From the IMG/VR virus record IMGVR_UViG_3300042923_001076, positions 1 to 25,492 of that record: a stretch of 25,492 nt of DNA; one strand, written 5' to 3'. Positions 14,829-23,108 of the stretch are shown piece after piece (position 1 is the stretch's first letter; every line of letters begins with the position of its first letter). Under the pieces are notes generated by a model. That model did no database searches. It was not told the DNA's origin and was given only the letters and a program-made list of their open reading frames with translations. Both the position numbers and the translations under genes were made by a program. Source of the stretch: a virus.

Positions 14829-15211
14829 TATAAAACCTCCCTAATAGTTGCTTGAAAATTAATGCTGTATTCCATGATTCTGTCTTGAGCTCCTAATCGA
14901 AGAGGCTCACTTAACGCTTCTACAAATAGGACCTGATATGGTATTTCATCTGCCGTTACTCGTTCACTTGACACTCCGTGCATTTGCTTAAATATTTTAT
15001 TCACAGCCTTTCTAGCAAAGGTCCAATCACTTGATCGGATAAACACCATATATTCGGGATAGCGTAACCCAGGGTCATAGGTATCTGGAGGGAGCCCGCT
15101 CTCCGAGTAAACCGTGCCTGTGTTATCTTGACCCGTATAAAAATCAATCGACCATTCCAGTTCTGGAACAGCCGATTGCGCTAAATCTTTTAAATAGGAC
15201 TGAATCATCAC
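14828..15211 (-). CDS. Tail terminator/minor capsid-type protein
   Basis: 127 residues: MMIQSYLKDLAQSAVPELEW..., then an RSSDWTFARKAVNKIFKQMHG segment and a C-terminal LRLGAQDRIMEYSINFQATI. Position between the HK97 gp10-like and major tail genes is where tail terminator proteins are encoded, and size and the closing beta hairpin fit. The ATG overlaps the previous stop as ATGA. The family name is inferred mostly from gene order. Confidence 0.65.
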   Translation of the reverse strand: MMIQSYLKDLAQSAVPELEWSIDFYTGQDNTGTVYSESGLPPDTYDPGLRYPEYMVFIRSSDWTFARKAVNKIFKQMHGVSSERVTADEIPYQVLFVEALSEPLRLGAQDRIMEYSINFQATIREVL

Positions 15212-15696
15212 TGATCACCTTCCAGTGTGCGTTCGAGAATTCGTTCAAGCATCTTTTCGTAATCCCTTTCAGTGGCGTTTATGGCGTTAAGGAGATATTT
15301 GCGCCCCGGCATCTTCCCTCGCCATTTGGGCTTTGACCGAGTACCTTCTCCGCGTCCGTTTACGTAGTAGTCAGGGAACTTAGCCCCATTCTCATACTTA
15401 GGGTGCCTGCCCATTCGATAAGGACGCTCATGCCGTTTTAAGGCATATTTGGAGTTAGAACCACCCTCCACTGCAACGCCACTGCCCTCAGGTTCTGCCT
15501 GCCCAAAATTGATGGAATCTTCTAAATCACTTTCATCATGATGGACAAGTGCTTTTGACCCTTCCTCTACCAGCATTCCGTAATCGGTATACTCTTCCTT
15601 CAGAATCCGCATAAACGCATCGTCCATCCCATCGAACAACTGCTCCAACTCCGCTAAACCTTCCCACTCAATATGGATAAAATCATTATTAGCCAA
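15208..15696 (-). CDS. HK97 gp10-like tail completion protein
   Basis: 162 residues. The N-terminus IEWEGLAELEQLFDGMDDA resembles HK97 gp10 proteins, which begin with a motif for a Gly-Leu-Glu-containing helix. The middle is basic with HERPYRMGRHPKYENG and KWRGKMPGRKYLLNAI, and a charged helix ends it. The start is a TTG at 15696 after AGGACGG, inside the end of the upstream gene. It likely caps the head-proximal end of the tail. Confidence 0.75.
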   Translation of the reverse strand: MANNDFIHIEWEGLAELEQLFDGMDDAFMRILKEEYTDYGMLVEEGSKALVHHDESDLEDSINFGQAEPEGSGVAVEGGSNSKYALKRHERPYRMGRHPKYENGAKFPDYYVNGRGEGTRSKPKWRGKMPGRKYLLNAINATERDYEKMLERILERTLEGDQ

Positions 15697-16009
15697 CGAA
15701 AACCGTCCTAAAAAACACCTTTGTTCCTGAAAGTTTAGTCGCCTCGTTCATCGAAACCACCTGTCCTTTCGTCACATTTTCAAAACGGTCCGTGTATTCG
15801 ATTTCCGTACCAAATGCAATGGGTGTTTCAGCGGGAAGATCTATTTCGAGAGAGGTTTCATACGTTTGGCCATTTGTCCCTTTAACCGTCCTGGTGGTGT
15901 ACTGGACCCGCGCTTTGGATGTTTGTGGTACCGTTATCGGTTTACTGTGCTCGTCCTTCTCACCTGTTGGCTGGTGTATTGTAACGACTTGTCTCATTGG
16001 TGGCCTCAT
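15689..16009 (-). CDS. Head closure/head-tail adaptor protein
   Basis: 106 residues, mostly beta: VTIHQPTGEKDEHSKPI, a TTRTVKGTNGQTYE stretch, then IDLPAETPIAFGTEIEYTDRFE. This matches the short SPP1 gp16-like or Phage_H_T_join type of adaptor that closes the portal channel. It starts at ATG 16009, overlapping the previous stop as ATGA; a second ATG four codons on is possible. Assignment rests on size, fold pattern and gene order. Confidence 0.68.
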   Translation of the reverse strand: MRPPMRQVVTIHQPTGEKDEHSKPITVPQTSKARVQYTTRTVKGTNGQTYETSLEIDLPAETPIAFGTEIEYTDRFENVTKGQVVSMNEATKLSGTKVFFRTVFVG

Positions 16010-16341
16010 ATCAATCTACCTACAGACGCACGAGCTGGCTTCAGAACGGCTAAAACATCGGGGGCAATGTTAGAGCCGTTGAAGGAGATAGACACGCCTT
16101 TAGTGGAGAAAGACTGGACACCATGCCGTTTATATTTAGAGAATTCCTCATCCTCCCCTTCCAACATAAAGAGAACTTGAAGGGCGATGACGCGGGCTGT
16201 GATTTTAGACTCTTTAAACTGATCTCTTAGAAGCTCCTCTGCCGTAAAGACGATAGCTTCTTTTGCCGCACTTTCCAGTTTTAAGTACGGCTCGTTATAA
16301 TGCAGCTTATTCAGATATTCATCTACCTGGATAAATTCCAT
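16006..16341 (-). CDS. Head-tail connector protein (gp6/gp15-like)
   Basis: 111 residues, largely helical: FIQVDEYLNKLHYNEPYLKL, ESAAKEAIVFTAEELLRDQF, ARVIALQVLFMLEGE, ending with FNGSNIAPDVLAVLKP. The helical bundle pattern and place between the small head gene and the head-closure gene fit the adaptor ring that docks on the portal. The start is ATG 16341. Confidence 0.68.
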   Translation of the reverse strand: MEFIQVDEYLNKLHYNEPYLKLESAAKEAIVFTAEELLRDQFKESKITARVIALQVLFMLEGEDEEFSKYKRHGVQSFSTKGVSISFNGSNIAPDVLAVLKPARASVGRLI

Positions 16342-16347
16342 CGCTTA

Positions 16348-16530
16348 TCACTTCTTATTCTTTAAGTTTGCTTTTGGCTTTTCCTCGACTGCTGCTGGCT
16401 TTTGGTCCTCGATACGCGTGACTTTATCGCCCAAGCGTTCTGCCTGCTCTTCGGTTAATTCTAAATCGTCGCCTGTTTGAACGACTTTCCCGTTATGGAC
16501 TAAATAAGCATTTGCTTTAAAGTTTGGCAT
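16348..16530 (-). CDS. Small head-module protein (60 aa)
   Basis: The short protein has FKANAYLVHNGKVVQTGDDLELTE and a Lys/Ala/Glu-rich tail, a pattern common just after capsid genes in phages of Firmicutes. AGGAGG lies 9 nt before its ATG. Its exact role is unknown; related short proteins are annotated as hypothetical. Confidence 0.7.
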   Translation of the reverse strand: MPNFKANAYLVHNGKVVQTGDDLELTEEQAERLGDKVTRIEDQKPAAVEEKPKANLKNKK

Positions 16531-16568
16531 GATATTTTTCCTCCTAAAATATTAAAATATGAGAATAG

Positions 16569-16601
16569 AAAAAGGCAAAGCTCGAAAACTCTGCCTCTTT
16601 T
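16569..16601 (-). terminator. Intrinsic terminator after the major capsid gene
   Basis: On the minus strand, AAAAGAGGCA (16601-16592) pairs with TGCCTTTTT (16577-16569) through about nine pairs, and the 3' arm ends in five T. It lies in the 77-bp gap between the capsid gene and the small head gene. Confidence 0.72.
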
Positions 16602-16607
16602 ACAATA

Positions 16608-17600
16608 TTAAATTGTTAAATGCACAATTGCTTTCGGACGCTGTAAGGCTGGGAAAGCTGTTTCACCTACGAATACTTCCTGCTTAGGAGGGTTTGTTTC
16701 CTGGATAACAGGTACAACGTATACGCCTGTTTGGAAATTCTTCTCTACAGTAGGTCCGATAAACGTCTGGCCTAGGTTTTCACCCAAGAATACCACTTTG
16801 TTATCAGCAAGCAATTGTGTAGCACCAGTGCCGTATACATCCACCACATCGTCATTGATAGCGTATGGAGGCAATCCAAGGGCGTTGAATACATTCTGCA
16901 TATCGTTGCGAGTAAGTAAGCGTTGGTCAGTTGGATTTCCGTAAACTTGATATTTGATATTTTGATTTTTTAGCAAGTAGGACTCGGCTTTGCTTGTCAT
17001 GTGCATAACAACCGGCTTTTTGTTGTTGTTCGCTGCTTTAAACTGGTCGACGCCTGCCTGAATGTCATCTAGAGGAGTAGACGTTGGGTCAGACCAGGTC
17101 TTTGTAACAGTTAACTTGTTTTCAGCAGGAATGCCGAAATCAACGTTAATCTGAATGTTGTTAACTGTATCATTGTAAGCTAGTGCCCCCGTGTAAAGGA
17201 CTTGAGCCCGTAAAAATTCTTCCGCATCATAAACACCGGTGATAAGGTTATCTGTTTGGTCGTATACATAATCCACAGCCATGTCGCGCTCCTCGTCATC
17301 ACGAGGACGGTTAAAGCGTAGGATCTCTTCCTCATCTAAACGGAAACCGTGCTGTAGCTTGGCAACCGAGCCGAAGTGCCTCTCAAGACCTTGTTTGTCA
17401 CGAACAGGAGCTCCAGCGTTAAATCCAGTGATGGATGCAGCTTGCGCATATTTGTTGTTAATGACATTGTAAGCAAAGTTAATATCTTTGGTTGGCTTGG
17501 TTGGTAAAAAGCTTTCTAGTAAATAAGCTCGTGTCTTAGGAACGTTTTCCACGTACCCTTGGAATTCAGGTTGTTGAAACTCATCAATGTGTAATGGCAT
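16608..17600 (-). CDS. Major capsid protein, phage_cap_E (lambda gpE-like) family
   Basis: 330 residues, close to the family's usual length. Recognisable segments are FLPTKPTKDINFAYNVI near residue 31, DKQGLERHFGSVAKLQHGFRLDEEEILRF, and the C-terminal TAFPALQRPKAIVHLTI. The family has the HK97 fold and builds the shell. AGGAGG precedes the ATG at 17600. It follows the scaffold-like and decoration-like genes and is followed by a terminator, as expected for the most abundant head protein. No N-terminal protease or delta domain is apparent. Confidence 0.93.
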   Translation of the reverse strand: MPLHIDEFQQPEFQGYVENVPKTRAYLLESFLPTKPTKDINFAYNVINNKYAQAASITGFNAGAPVRDKQGLERHFGSVAKLQHGFRLDEEEILRFNRPRDDEERDMAVDYVYDQTDNLITGVYDAEEFLRAQVLYTGALAYNDTVNNIQINVDFGIPAENKLTVTKTWSDPTSTPLDDIQAGVDQFKAANNNKKPVVMHMTSKAESYLLKNQNIKYQVYGNPTDQRLLTRNDMQNVFNALGLPPYAINDDVVDVYGTGATQLLADNKVVFLGENLGQTFIGPTVEKNFQTGVYVVPVIQETNPPKQEVFVGETAFPALQRPKAIVHLTI

Positions 17601-17628
17601 TTATATAATCCTCCTTATAATAAAAAAA

Positions 17629-17991
17629 TTAAAGTTCAAAATTGATACGACCAGTAACGGCTGTTTTAAAGTTAGCCGTTACACCTGTACATTTAGCTTC
17701 AAGTGGATGACCTGCAATTAGCATGCCTGTAAGCGAGTTAGCTCCTGCCACGTTTTTAACATCGTGCATAGTTAAACCTGCCTTTGTTACAGTGGCTGCA
17801 GTAGCCGCTTCCCATTTGCGTCCCATACCTGTACCGTCTACATAGACCGCCGTACCCGCCTTAATAATCTCTCCATCTGCCCAGTCTGTGCTTAATAAAA
17901 CGACGCCACCTGTTTTCACTTGCTGACCTTGGGTAGTACGTAAAAATTCTGCTTGGCTAATAATTGTTTCCTTACGTGGTTGTAAGTTCAC
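17629..17991 (-). CDS. Head decoration-like/capsid-associated protein (120 aa)
   Basis: A beta-rich sequence with VVLLSTDWADGEIIKAGTAV, VTKAGLTMHDVK and LTGMLIAGHPLEAKC is typical of small proteins encoded just before E-family capsid genes and annotated as head decoration or head fibre. The start is a GTG at 17991, 8 nt after AGGAGG, which lies within the last codons of the scaffold-like gene. Function is inferred from pattern and position. Confidence 0.7.
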   Translation of the reverse strand: MNLQPRKETIISQAEFLRTTQGQQVKTGGVVLLSTDWADGEIIKAGTAVYVDGTGMGRKWEAATAATVTKAGLTMHDVKNVAGANSLTGMLIAGHPLEAKCTGVTANFKTAVTGRINFEL

Positions 17992-17994
17992 GAC

Positions 17995-18768
17995 CTATTC
18001 CTCCTTTTTGTGGCGAGCTTTGGCACGTTCAGCGCCACGAGCTCGTACATCTACTTTTTTCTGTTTATTGCCTTTTTGCTTGGTACCTGGCTTAAAGGTT
18101 TTACTTTTTGCTTTCGATTTGGACTTTTTCTTTTTGTCCTCATCGTCTTCATCCTCGTCATCCTCTTCTTCTTCCGAAAAGTATTCTGGGAATTCCTCCT
18201 GAATTTCCTCGAATAGATCATCAAGGTTAACAGGCTCTCCATCCTCGTCTAATTCGACGGCATCGGTATCAATCAAACGGGCCAACAATTTCTGGTTATA
18301 TCCGTTATCCACGGCAAACTCTTTAATGGCTGCACGCTTTTCTCTACGTTCCGCACGCAGGAGCTTTTCAACGTCTTTTTTCTTGGTGTCATCGTCTGGA
18401 TTGTCATCTTTTTTCTTACCCTTATCAGCCTGTTCTTTGAGTCGGCGATACTCCTCTGGATCCACATCTTTGTACTTCTTCAACCGTTTTCCTAGCTGCT
18501 CCTTCATTTTTGCTTGGTACTTCTTTTTAAACTTAGGGTCTTTTAGAAGCTCGTCTAAATCAGGCGTGTCATCGTCTGGGTCATCGTCAGGATCGTCTTC
18601 CGGATCGTCCTCTGGGTCATCGTCAGCAAAGAGCTGCAGGTCGAGAGGTAGCAAAGGTTTAAATTCCCTATATGGTAATGCTTCTTTTTCCTTACGAATC
18701 GGTTTGGACAATAGCAAGAAAAACGTGATAATGATATGAACGATATGGGTATACAGTCTGGTAAACAA
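17995..18768 (-). CDS. Scaffold-like acidic head protein
   Basis: A PLDLQLFADDD motif near residue 41, a DDPEDDPDDDPDDD run, long charged helices (about 75-200), an EEEEDDEDEDDEDKKKK stretch and a basic Lys/Arg tail fit Firmicute phage scaffolds, which often begin with an LPLNLQxFA-type motif. The start is a TTG at 18768 with a perfect AGGAGG at 7 nt. This start adds an unusual 40-residue N-terminus with a hydrophobic segment (IVHIIITFFLLL), normally absent from scaffolds. A later start near the LQLFA motif has no good ribosome binding site, so the extension may be real. By family, it guides capsid assembly and then leaves the head. Confidence 0.75.
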   Translation of the reverse strand: MFTRLYTHIVHIIITFFLLLSKPIRKEKEALPYREFKPLLPLDLQLFADDDPEDDPEDDPDDDPDDDTPDLDELLKDPKFKKKYQAKMKEQLGKRLKKYKDVDPEEYRRLKEQADKGKKKDDNPDDDTKKKDVEKLLRAERREKRAAIKEFAVDNGYNQKLLARLIDTDAVELDEDGEPVNLDDLFEEIQEEFPEYFSEEEEDDEDEDDEDKKKKSKSKAKSKTFKPGTKQKGNKQKKVDVRARGAERAKARHKKEE

Positions 18769-18801
18769 GTTAATTCCTCCTATACTCTGCTTTTTTGCAT
18801 G

Positions 18802-18833
18802 AAAAAAGCAGGCAAAAATATTTGTCTGCCCGC
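18802..18833 (-). terminator. Intrinsic terminator after the minor capsid gene
   Basis: GCGGGCA (18833-18827) pairs with TGCCTGC (18814-18808) with one G-U, and is followed on the minus strand by six T. It stands in the 94-bp gap before the scaffold-like gene. Confidence 0.78.
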
Positions 18834-18862
18834 AGTTTTTATTTAAAGACCTTACTGGTTGG

Positions 18863-19972
18863 TCATGAGCTAGTGCCTCCGTTGTTCATGCTATGCGTAG
18901 CGCTTAGGTAATCACTTTGAAGCTGTTTCCACTTCTCGTCGTTCTTCCGCTTCATTCGGCGATAGGCGCCGATCGTTTTCGGGGCTTTATCGCCCATGGC
19001 TGCTTTCATTTTGGCATATTGCTTTTTTTCTTTATTAGCTTCACGGCGTATCGCTTGTTCTTTTTCGTAGGCTTTCTTTTGTGCTGGTGTCCGATTATCC
19101 TTTTCCGGATTAAACCTTTTCCACTTTTCCTTCTCTGCCTTGATTTCTTCTGCCGTTTTATACTTAATCACATAAGGGCGAATGGAATGCTCACAGTTCG
19201 GATGGTATGGTGGTAACTTGACCCCTGCATCGTTAACAGACTTAAAGCCTGACGTCTCTCCTGTTAAATCGATGACCATGCCCTGGTACCTTGAACACAC
19301 AATGCAGGTTGGATGGTGCTCTCCTACTTTCACCAGGTTTATGCCGTTCTCCACATAACGATTAACTGCGCCAGTGGTATGAGCCACCTTCATTTTTGTT
19401 TTGGTTACCGTTCGTGCATAAAAATCGAGAGGGAGCTTTTTTCCGTCTTTTGTGATAAAAGAGGTTAAGCCATTTTCCGCAAAGGATTTTGCCACCTTTT
19501 TCGAAACTACTTTATTGTGGTCACCCATGATCATGCCCTTTGCGATATCTTCTTTTACAGATTCGAGTGTTCTCTCGATGGCAATACCTGCATTCTCTTT
19601 AGCTGTCCGAATAGCCGCCTTTAAGTCCAGCAGGGTATCACCTGATATCTCATCAATCGCTTCTAGGTGCATTCGTTTCCGAAAACCTGATGCCACTTGC
19701 CCTGTCGCCGTTAATGCAAGGCCTCCCTGTACGACAATACCGCTCTCCACCAAAGAAGCTGCCGCTTCATCCATACCCATGAAATACAGCAGAAAAGCTT
19801 CTCGAGGTATTACATCCTCAATGGTTTTGTCCAGTCGGTCAAGCGCATCAATGATAGCCTCGAGTAAAGCTGTTTTGTTTTTGTCCTGGAGAAGGTCTTT
19901 TGCATTCAGTACACCCTCGAAGATATCGTTCATGACGGCTGCGATGTATTGGAGTAGTTGATCCGTATTCAT
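18863..19972 (-). CDS. Phage minor capsid protein (MuF-like, min_cap2 type)
   Basis: 369 residues. The N-terminal helical part is followed by a MuF-like core: AHTTGAVNRYVENGINLVKVGEHHPTC, CIVCSRYQG, and LPPYHPNCEHSIRPYV near residue 250. The paired Cys and His residues look like a metal site shared by the family. The C-terminal about 100 residues are Lys/Arg-rich and probably contact DNA or other head proteins. It lies immediately after the portal gene, as in many siphophages. GGTGA precedes ATG 19972. No toxin domain is fused. Confidence 0.85.
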   Translation of the reverse strand: MNTDQLLQYIAAVMNDIFEGVLNAKDLLQDKNKTALLEAIIDALDRLDKTIEDVIPREAFLLYFMGMDEAAASLVESGIVVQGGLALTATGQVASGFRKRMHLEAIDEISGDTLLDLKAAIRTAKENAGIAIERTLESVKEDIAKGMIMGDHNKVVSKKVAKSFAENGLTSFITKDGKKLPLDFYARTVTKTKMKVAHTTGAVNRYVENGINLVKVGEHHPTCIVCSRYQGMVIDLTGETSGFKSVNDAGVKLPPYHPNCEHSIRPYVIKYKTAEEIKAEKEKWKRFNPEKDNRTPAQKKAYEKEQAIRREANKEKKQYAKMKAAMGDKAPKTIGAYRRMKRKNDEKWKQLQSDYLSATHSMNNGGTSS

Positions 19973-19982
19973 AGCCCGTCAC

Positions 19983-21572
19983 CTATTCCTCATCATCAAT
20001 CGGATTTCCGTCTTTATCACGGTTATCCAGCATGTTTGATAAGGTCATTCGTCCACCAAGTAAGGCTCCTGTATCATCGGATTGCATCCCTTCTTCAATG
20101 CGAATCAGCTCTTCTTCAAGCCATTCCTCTGAAGCATTTGGGTTATTCCTTCGGACAGTAGTTTCAAGCGATTGGGCGCCTTTCTCAAGCGCGAGAACGT
20201 TCTCCTCGATTAATTCCTTACGGCTTATCGGAATCATCGATTTCAGCGTAATCTCTGGCTCCTCAATGATAACGACTGAATCGTCCTGGTTCGCCAGCCA
20301 CAAACAATTTTCGAACAGCTGCTGAAGGAAATAGATGTACTCGCCTTGAATCTGTTCTGCCTTGACGATGGAGATAAATAGATCGTAAAACTTAGCCACG
20401 CCTGACTGTGCAGCACTGCCACCATCCAGATAAAAGTCTACGGCTTTCTCAGATGTCTTTGTCTCAATAAACATGAGCTTCATGAGGTCCTTTACCCACT
20501 GCAAGTCGCCGATTTTCGTCACATCAATTTGGATAACTTCTAAGGCTTTTCCTTTTTCATCAAAGGTAGTGATTTCTAAATCCCTATGATCAATTTTCCT
20601 CTCATCCCCATATCGGTCATAAGCTGCTTCTCTTAGTTCATCCATGATTTCTTTAGAAACCGCTAATCGAGGTTTACCATTTCGTTCGTAAACGATGGAG
20701 CTCCTGGTTAAGGTCCAGTTAATCTCATCCTGCTTTGCCTCTTGGTTTTTCAACGCTGAATTTCCTAAAGGGTTGCTAAATGTTTTTTCGTTTGGCCAAT
20801 ACACGACAAACGGACGGGAGCGCCCTTTAAAGACTTCCTCTAAGGCTTCAAGTTCAAGAAGCTCTAACGCTTCACTTTCTTCCACTTCTTCTAGCTCGCT
20901 GCCTTCCACTTTGTAAAGAAAATGACTGGCTGTTAGGTTTCCCTCCTCTACACGTTCGCGATAAATGTGAAGATAAGGCTCTTCATCAAACGTGCGCTCG
21001 TACGCCAAATCCACACCCATGTCATCGTCATGAGGGAAGTAGATGTCTCTTTGCTTAAACTCGATACGCAAGCCTCTCTCATCGTTCCAAGGCACACCCA
21101 CTAGACCGCCGTCCACTTGATGTTGAACAATATTAGACCAGTGCTCGAATTGGAGTTTACTATTTTTCGAGATTTGGTTAATCAGCTCCTGTTGCAAATC
21201 CGTTATCTGATTATCCTTCGCATCGCCTCGAGGCCCGTCAATGATTTCATCCGTCTCCTCATTCACCGATTCGTTTTGATCGGCATTTGCTTTAAGCGAT
21301 GAATTCACTTTCCCGATTGACCGTGCTACAAGCATGGCGGGAATTTCCGGAACAAGCTTTGAGATGTTTGCCACGATATAAGGCGTCTTTACGTTTTTGG
21401 CGTTTACTTTGCCTTTGTAGATGGAATCAACGATTTCCCCTTTATCGATGAGCTCTTTTGCTCTGGGAAAAAGTTCTGCATGATTTCCCTCGTACAATTC
21501 ACGATAGAAACATACACGGCCATGTACTTCCTTCACTATTTTCTCGTCCCATTTCGTCCACTTGATTGTCAT
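19983..21572 (-). CDS. Portal protein (SPP1 gp6-like)
   Basis: About 529 residues from ATG 21572 (AGGTGAGG just upstream); a GTG at 21581 is an alternative in-frame start. Features: N-terminal KWTKWDEKIVKEVHGRVCFYREL..., NISKLVPEIPAMLVARSIG, a central VYERNGKPRLAVSKEIMDELREAAYDRYG, and IPISRKELIEENVLALEKGAQSLETTVRRNNP near the C-terminus, where gp6-family portals count and filter. It forms the dodecameric DNA channel. Placement between large terminase and minor capsid gene is canonical. The 195-bp gap upstream is unusually long for this junction. Confidence 0.88.
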   Translation of the reverse strand: MTIKWTKWDEKIVKEVHGRVCFYRELYEGNHAELFPRAKELIDKGEIVDSIYKGKVNAKNVKTPYIVANISKLVPEIPAMLVARSIGKVNSSLKANADQNESVNEETDEIIDGPRGDAKDNQITDLQQELINQISKNSKLQFEHWSNIVQHQVDGGLVGVPWNDERGLRIEFKQRDIYFPHDDDMGVDLAYERTFDEEPYLHIYRERVEEGNLTASHFLYKVEGSELEEVEESEALELLELEALEEVFKGRSRPFVVYWPNEKTFSNPLGNSALKNQEAKQDEINWTLTRSSIVYERNGKPRLAVSKEIMDELREAAYDRYGDERKIDHRDLEITTFDEKGKALEVIQIDVTKIGDLQWVKDLMKLMFIETKTSEKAVDFYLDGGSAAQSGVAKFYDLFISIVKAEQIQGEYIYFLQQLFENCLWLANQDDSVVIIEEPEITLKSMIPISRKELIEENVLALEKGAQSLETTVRRNNPNASEEWLEEELIRIEEGMQSDDTGALLGGRMTLSNMLDNRDKDGNPIDDEE

Positions 21573-21722
21573 TATCCTCACCTGCCTTTATGCACTAATT
21601 TCGGGAAATACTCATTTTCTGCCTCAAACAAATCCCTTTAAATCAACGATGTATAAAACTTTGTATGAAAATTAGAATAAACCGTTTAACAAATGTTAAT
21701 TTAATAGCTTTTATTTTTTTAC

Positions 21723-21754
21723 ATTACTTCGTAAAATGCTTTATTTTACGTAAT
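21723..21754. repeat. AT-rich hairpin in the terL-portal gap
   Basis: CGTAAAAT (21730-21737) pairs perfectly with ATTTTACG (21743-21750) around a 5-nt loop; ATTA/TAAT (21723-21726/21751-21754) extends it past a 3-nt bulge. On the minus strand A residues, not T, follow, so it is not a standard terminator. It could be an RNA processing or stability element. Confidence 0.55.
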
Positions 21755-21776
21755 AATCTTGAATACTTATACAAAC

Positions 21777-23108
21777 CTATTCAACTGTTGGTTGTTTCCG
21801 AATAATGAGCCCTCTTGTTCCAACTAAAACCGTATTGACAAAATATCTGTCACTGTCCATGTGATGGTCGTTTTGCTTTATTGGCTTATCTTCCCCGCGA
21901 TCAGCTGCTTTCGTGTCCCAGAGGTAAGAAGAAAATTCCCTAAAGGTTTCCTTGCAGCAATCGTTATAATAAATCAGCTTTTTATTTAAGGCAGTCATTA
22001 CGTTTCGAATTCCATCCTCAACATTGTTCTTTGCTTTAATTACTCGGAACCGGTCTTTTTTCAATTGGGCGATAAAACTAGCTGCCGATGGATCCACGAT
22101 AACGCCTTTAAGCCTTAAGGAGCCGACAAACTTTTTCAAATCTTCGCTGTACTCTGCATCAGTTCTTTGCTTGGATTCTATACGGCCCTCATAGTGATAC
22201 TCTTTCACCTTATACCAGGACTCTTTATGTTTTCCCCATAACCCAAATACAGTAGGGTTTTGAGTACCATAGTCAATCGATACATAGTAGTGAGTATATT
22301 GCCGATTTTCTGTCTCTACAACATGCACATCTTTATCAAACATATCGTAGATAATGCCCTCTGCAAGTACCCACAAGCCCAGGATAAACCGCTGATAGAA
22401 AACACCTTGGTACATGCGTCTATATCGCTCTTTCACTTTTTCCGATAAAGACAGATTATCGTTCATCGTGAAATGGATATGCAACATGTTTTTACTCGTT
22501 AGTTGATCGAGCCATTCCAGCTTAAACCAGTGATAAGGTCCAGCAGGGTTACAGTTAAACCAAAACTTTGCTCCGTCAACGGAACAACGAGCTGTTGCCT
22601 GGTTAACGAAAGACTGAGGCATTAAGGCCACTTCATCAAAAAACATTCCTGCCAGCGTTATCCCTTGGATTAAATCCTGTGATGATTCGTCTTTCCCGCC
22701 AAATATATAAAAATAATTTGTCTTACCTTTGAAGGAAATCGTTAGAAAGTTATCTGCACGATGGTCTTTTACTTTATATCCACGTGACTTTAGCATTCGC
22801 TTTAAAGGGGTAATCAGGTTACGTCGTAGTGAGCCTATTGTCTTTCCAGACATGCCAAAGTTCTGTTCTGTGAAGCTGTCCATCGCCCACATAACATAAG
22901 AAAGTGACATCACGACAGTTTTACCCGCACGAACGGACCCATCGCAAATAATCCCATCTTTATCTTTAACTGGAGATTCTTTTCGCCACCAAGTTAGTAC
23001 TTTTTTCTGTTTAATTGAAAATGGTTTGAATTGAAAGGGAGCTGGCTTTTTCCTCTTCATTGCATTCGTAAGAAAAGAGAATTTAATCTTCTTCGTCTGT
23101 GTCGTCAT
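21777..23108 (-). CDS. terL: Terminase large subunit (XtmB/Terminase_3-like)
   Basis: 443 residues. The ATPase half has a Walker A GSVRAGKT near residue 60, a Walker B-type MFFDEVAL near 155-160, and a coupling motif region around FNCNPAGPYHW. The C-terminal nuclease half contains SIDYGTQNPTVFGLW and VIVDPSAASF, with acidic residues expected for RNase H-like metal binding. It drives ATP-powered DNA packaging and cuts the concatemer. The ATG at 23108 overlaps terS by 26 bp and follows GGAGG at 9-10 nt, supporting the start. Full length for the family. Confidence 0.95.
   Translation of the reverse strand: MTTQTKKIKFSFLTNAMKRKKPAPFQFKPFSIKQKKVLTWWRKESPVKDKDGIICDGSVRAGKTVVMSLSYVMWAMDSFTEQNFGMSGKTIGSLRRNLITPLKRMLKSRGYKVKDHRADNFLTISFKGKTNYFYIFGGKDESSQDLIQGITLAGMFFDEVALMPQSFVNQATARCSVDGAKFWFNCNPAGPYHWFKLEWLDQLTSKNMLHIHFTMNDNLSLSEKVKERYRRMYQGVFYQRFILGLWVLAEGIIYDMFDKDVHVVETENRQYTHYYVSIDYGTQNPTVFGLWGKHKESWYKVKEYHYEGRIESKQRTDAEYSEDLKKFVGSLRLKGVIVDPSAASFIAQLKKDRFRVIKAKNNVEDGIRNVMTALNKKLIYYNDCCKETFREFSSYLWDTKAADRGEDKPIKQNDHHMDSDRYFVNTVLVGTRGLIIRKQPTVE

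Noticed and set aside
19452-19961. 169-aa plus-strand ORF
   Set aside because: It lies fully antisense to the minor capsid gene and has no recognisable domain or ribosome binding site.
21723-21754. Hairpin in the terL-portal gap as a terminator
   Set aside because: On the minus strand it is followed by A residues, not T, so it does not fit an intrinsic terminator for the operon.
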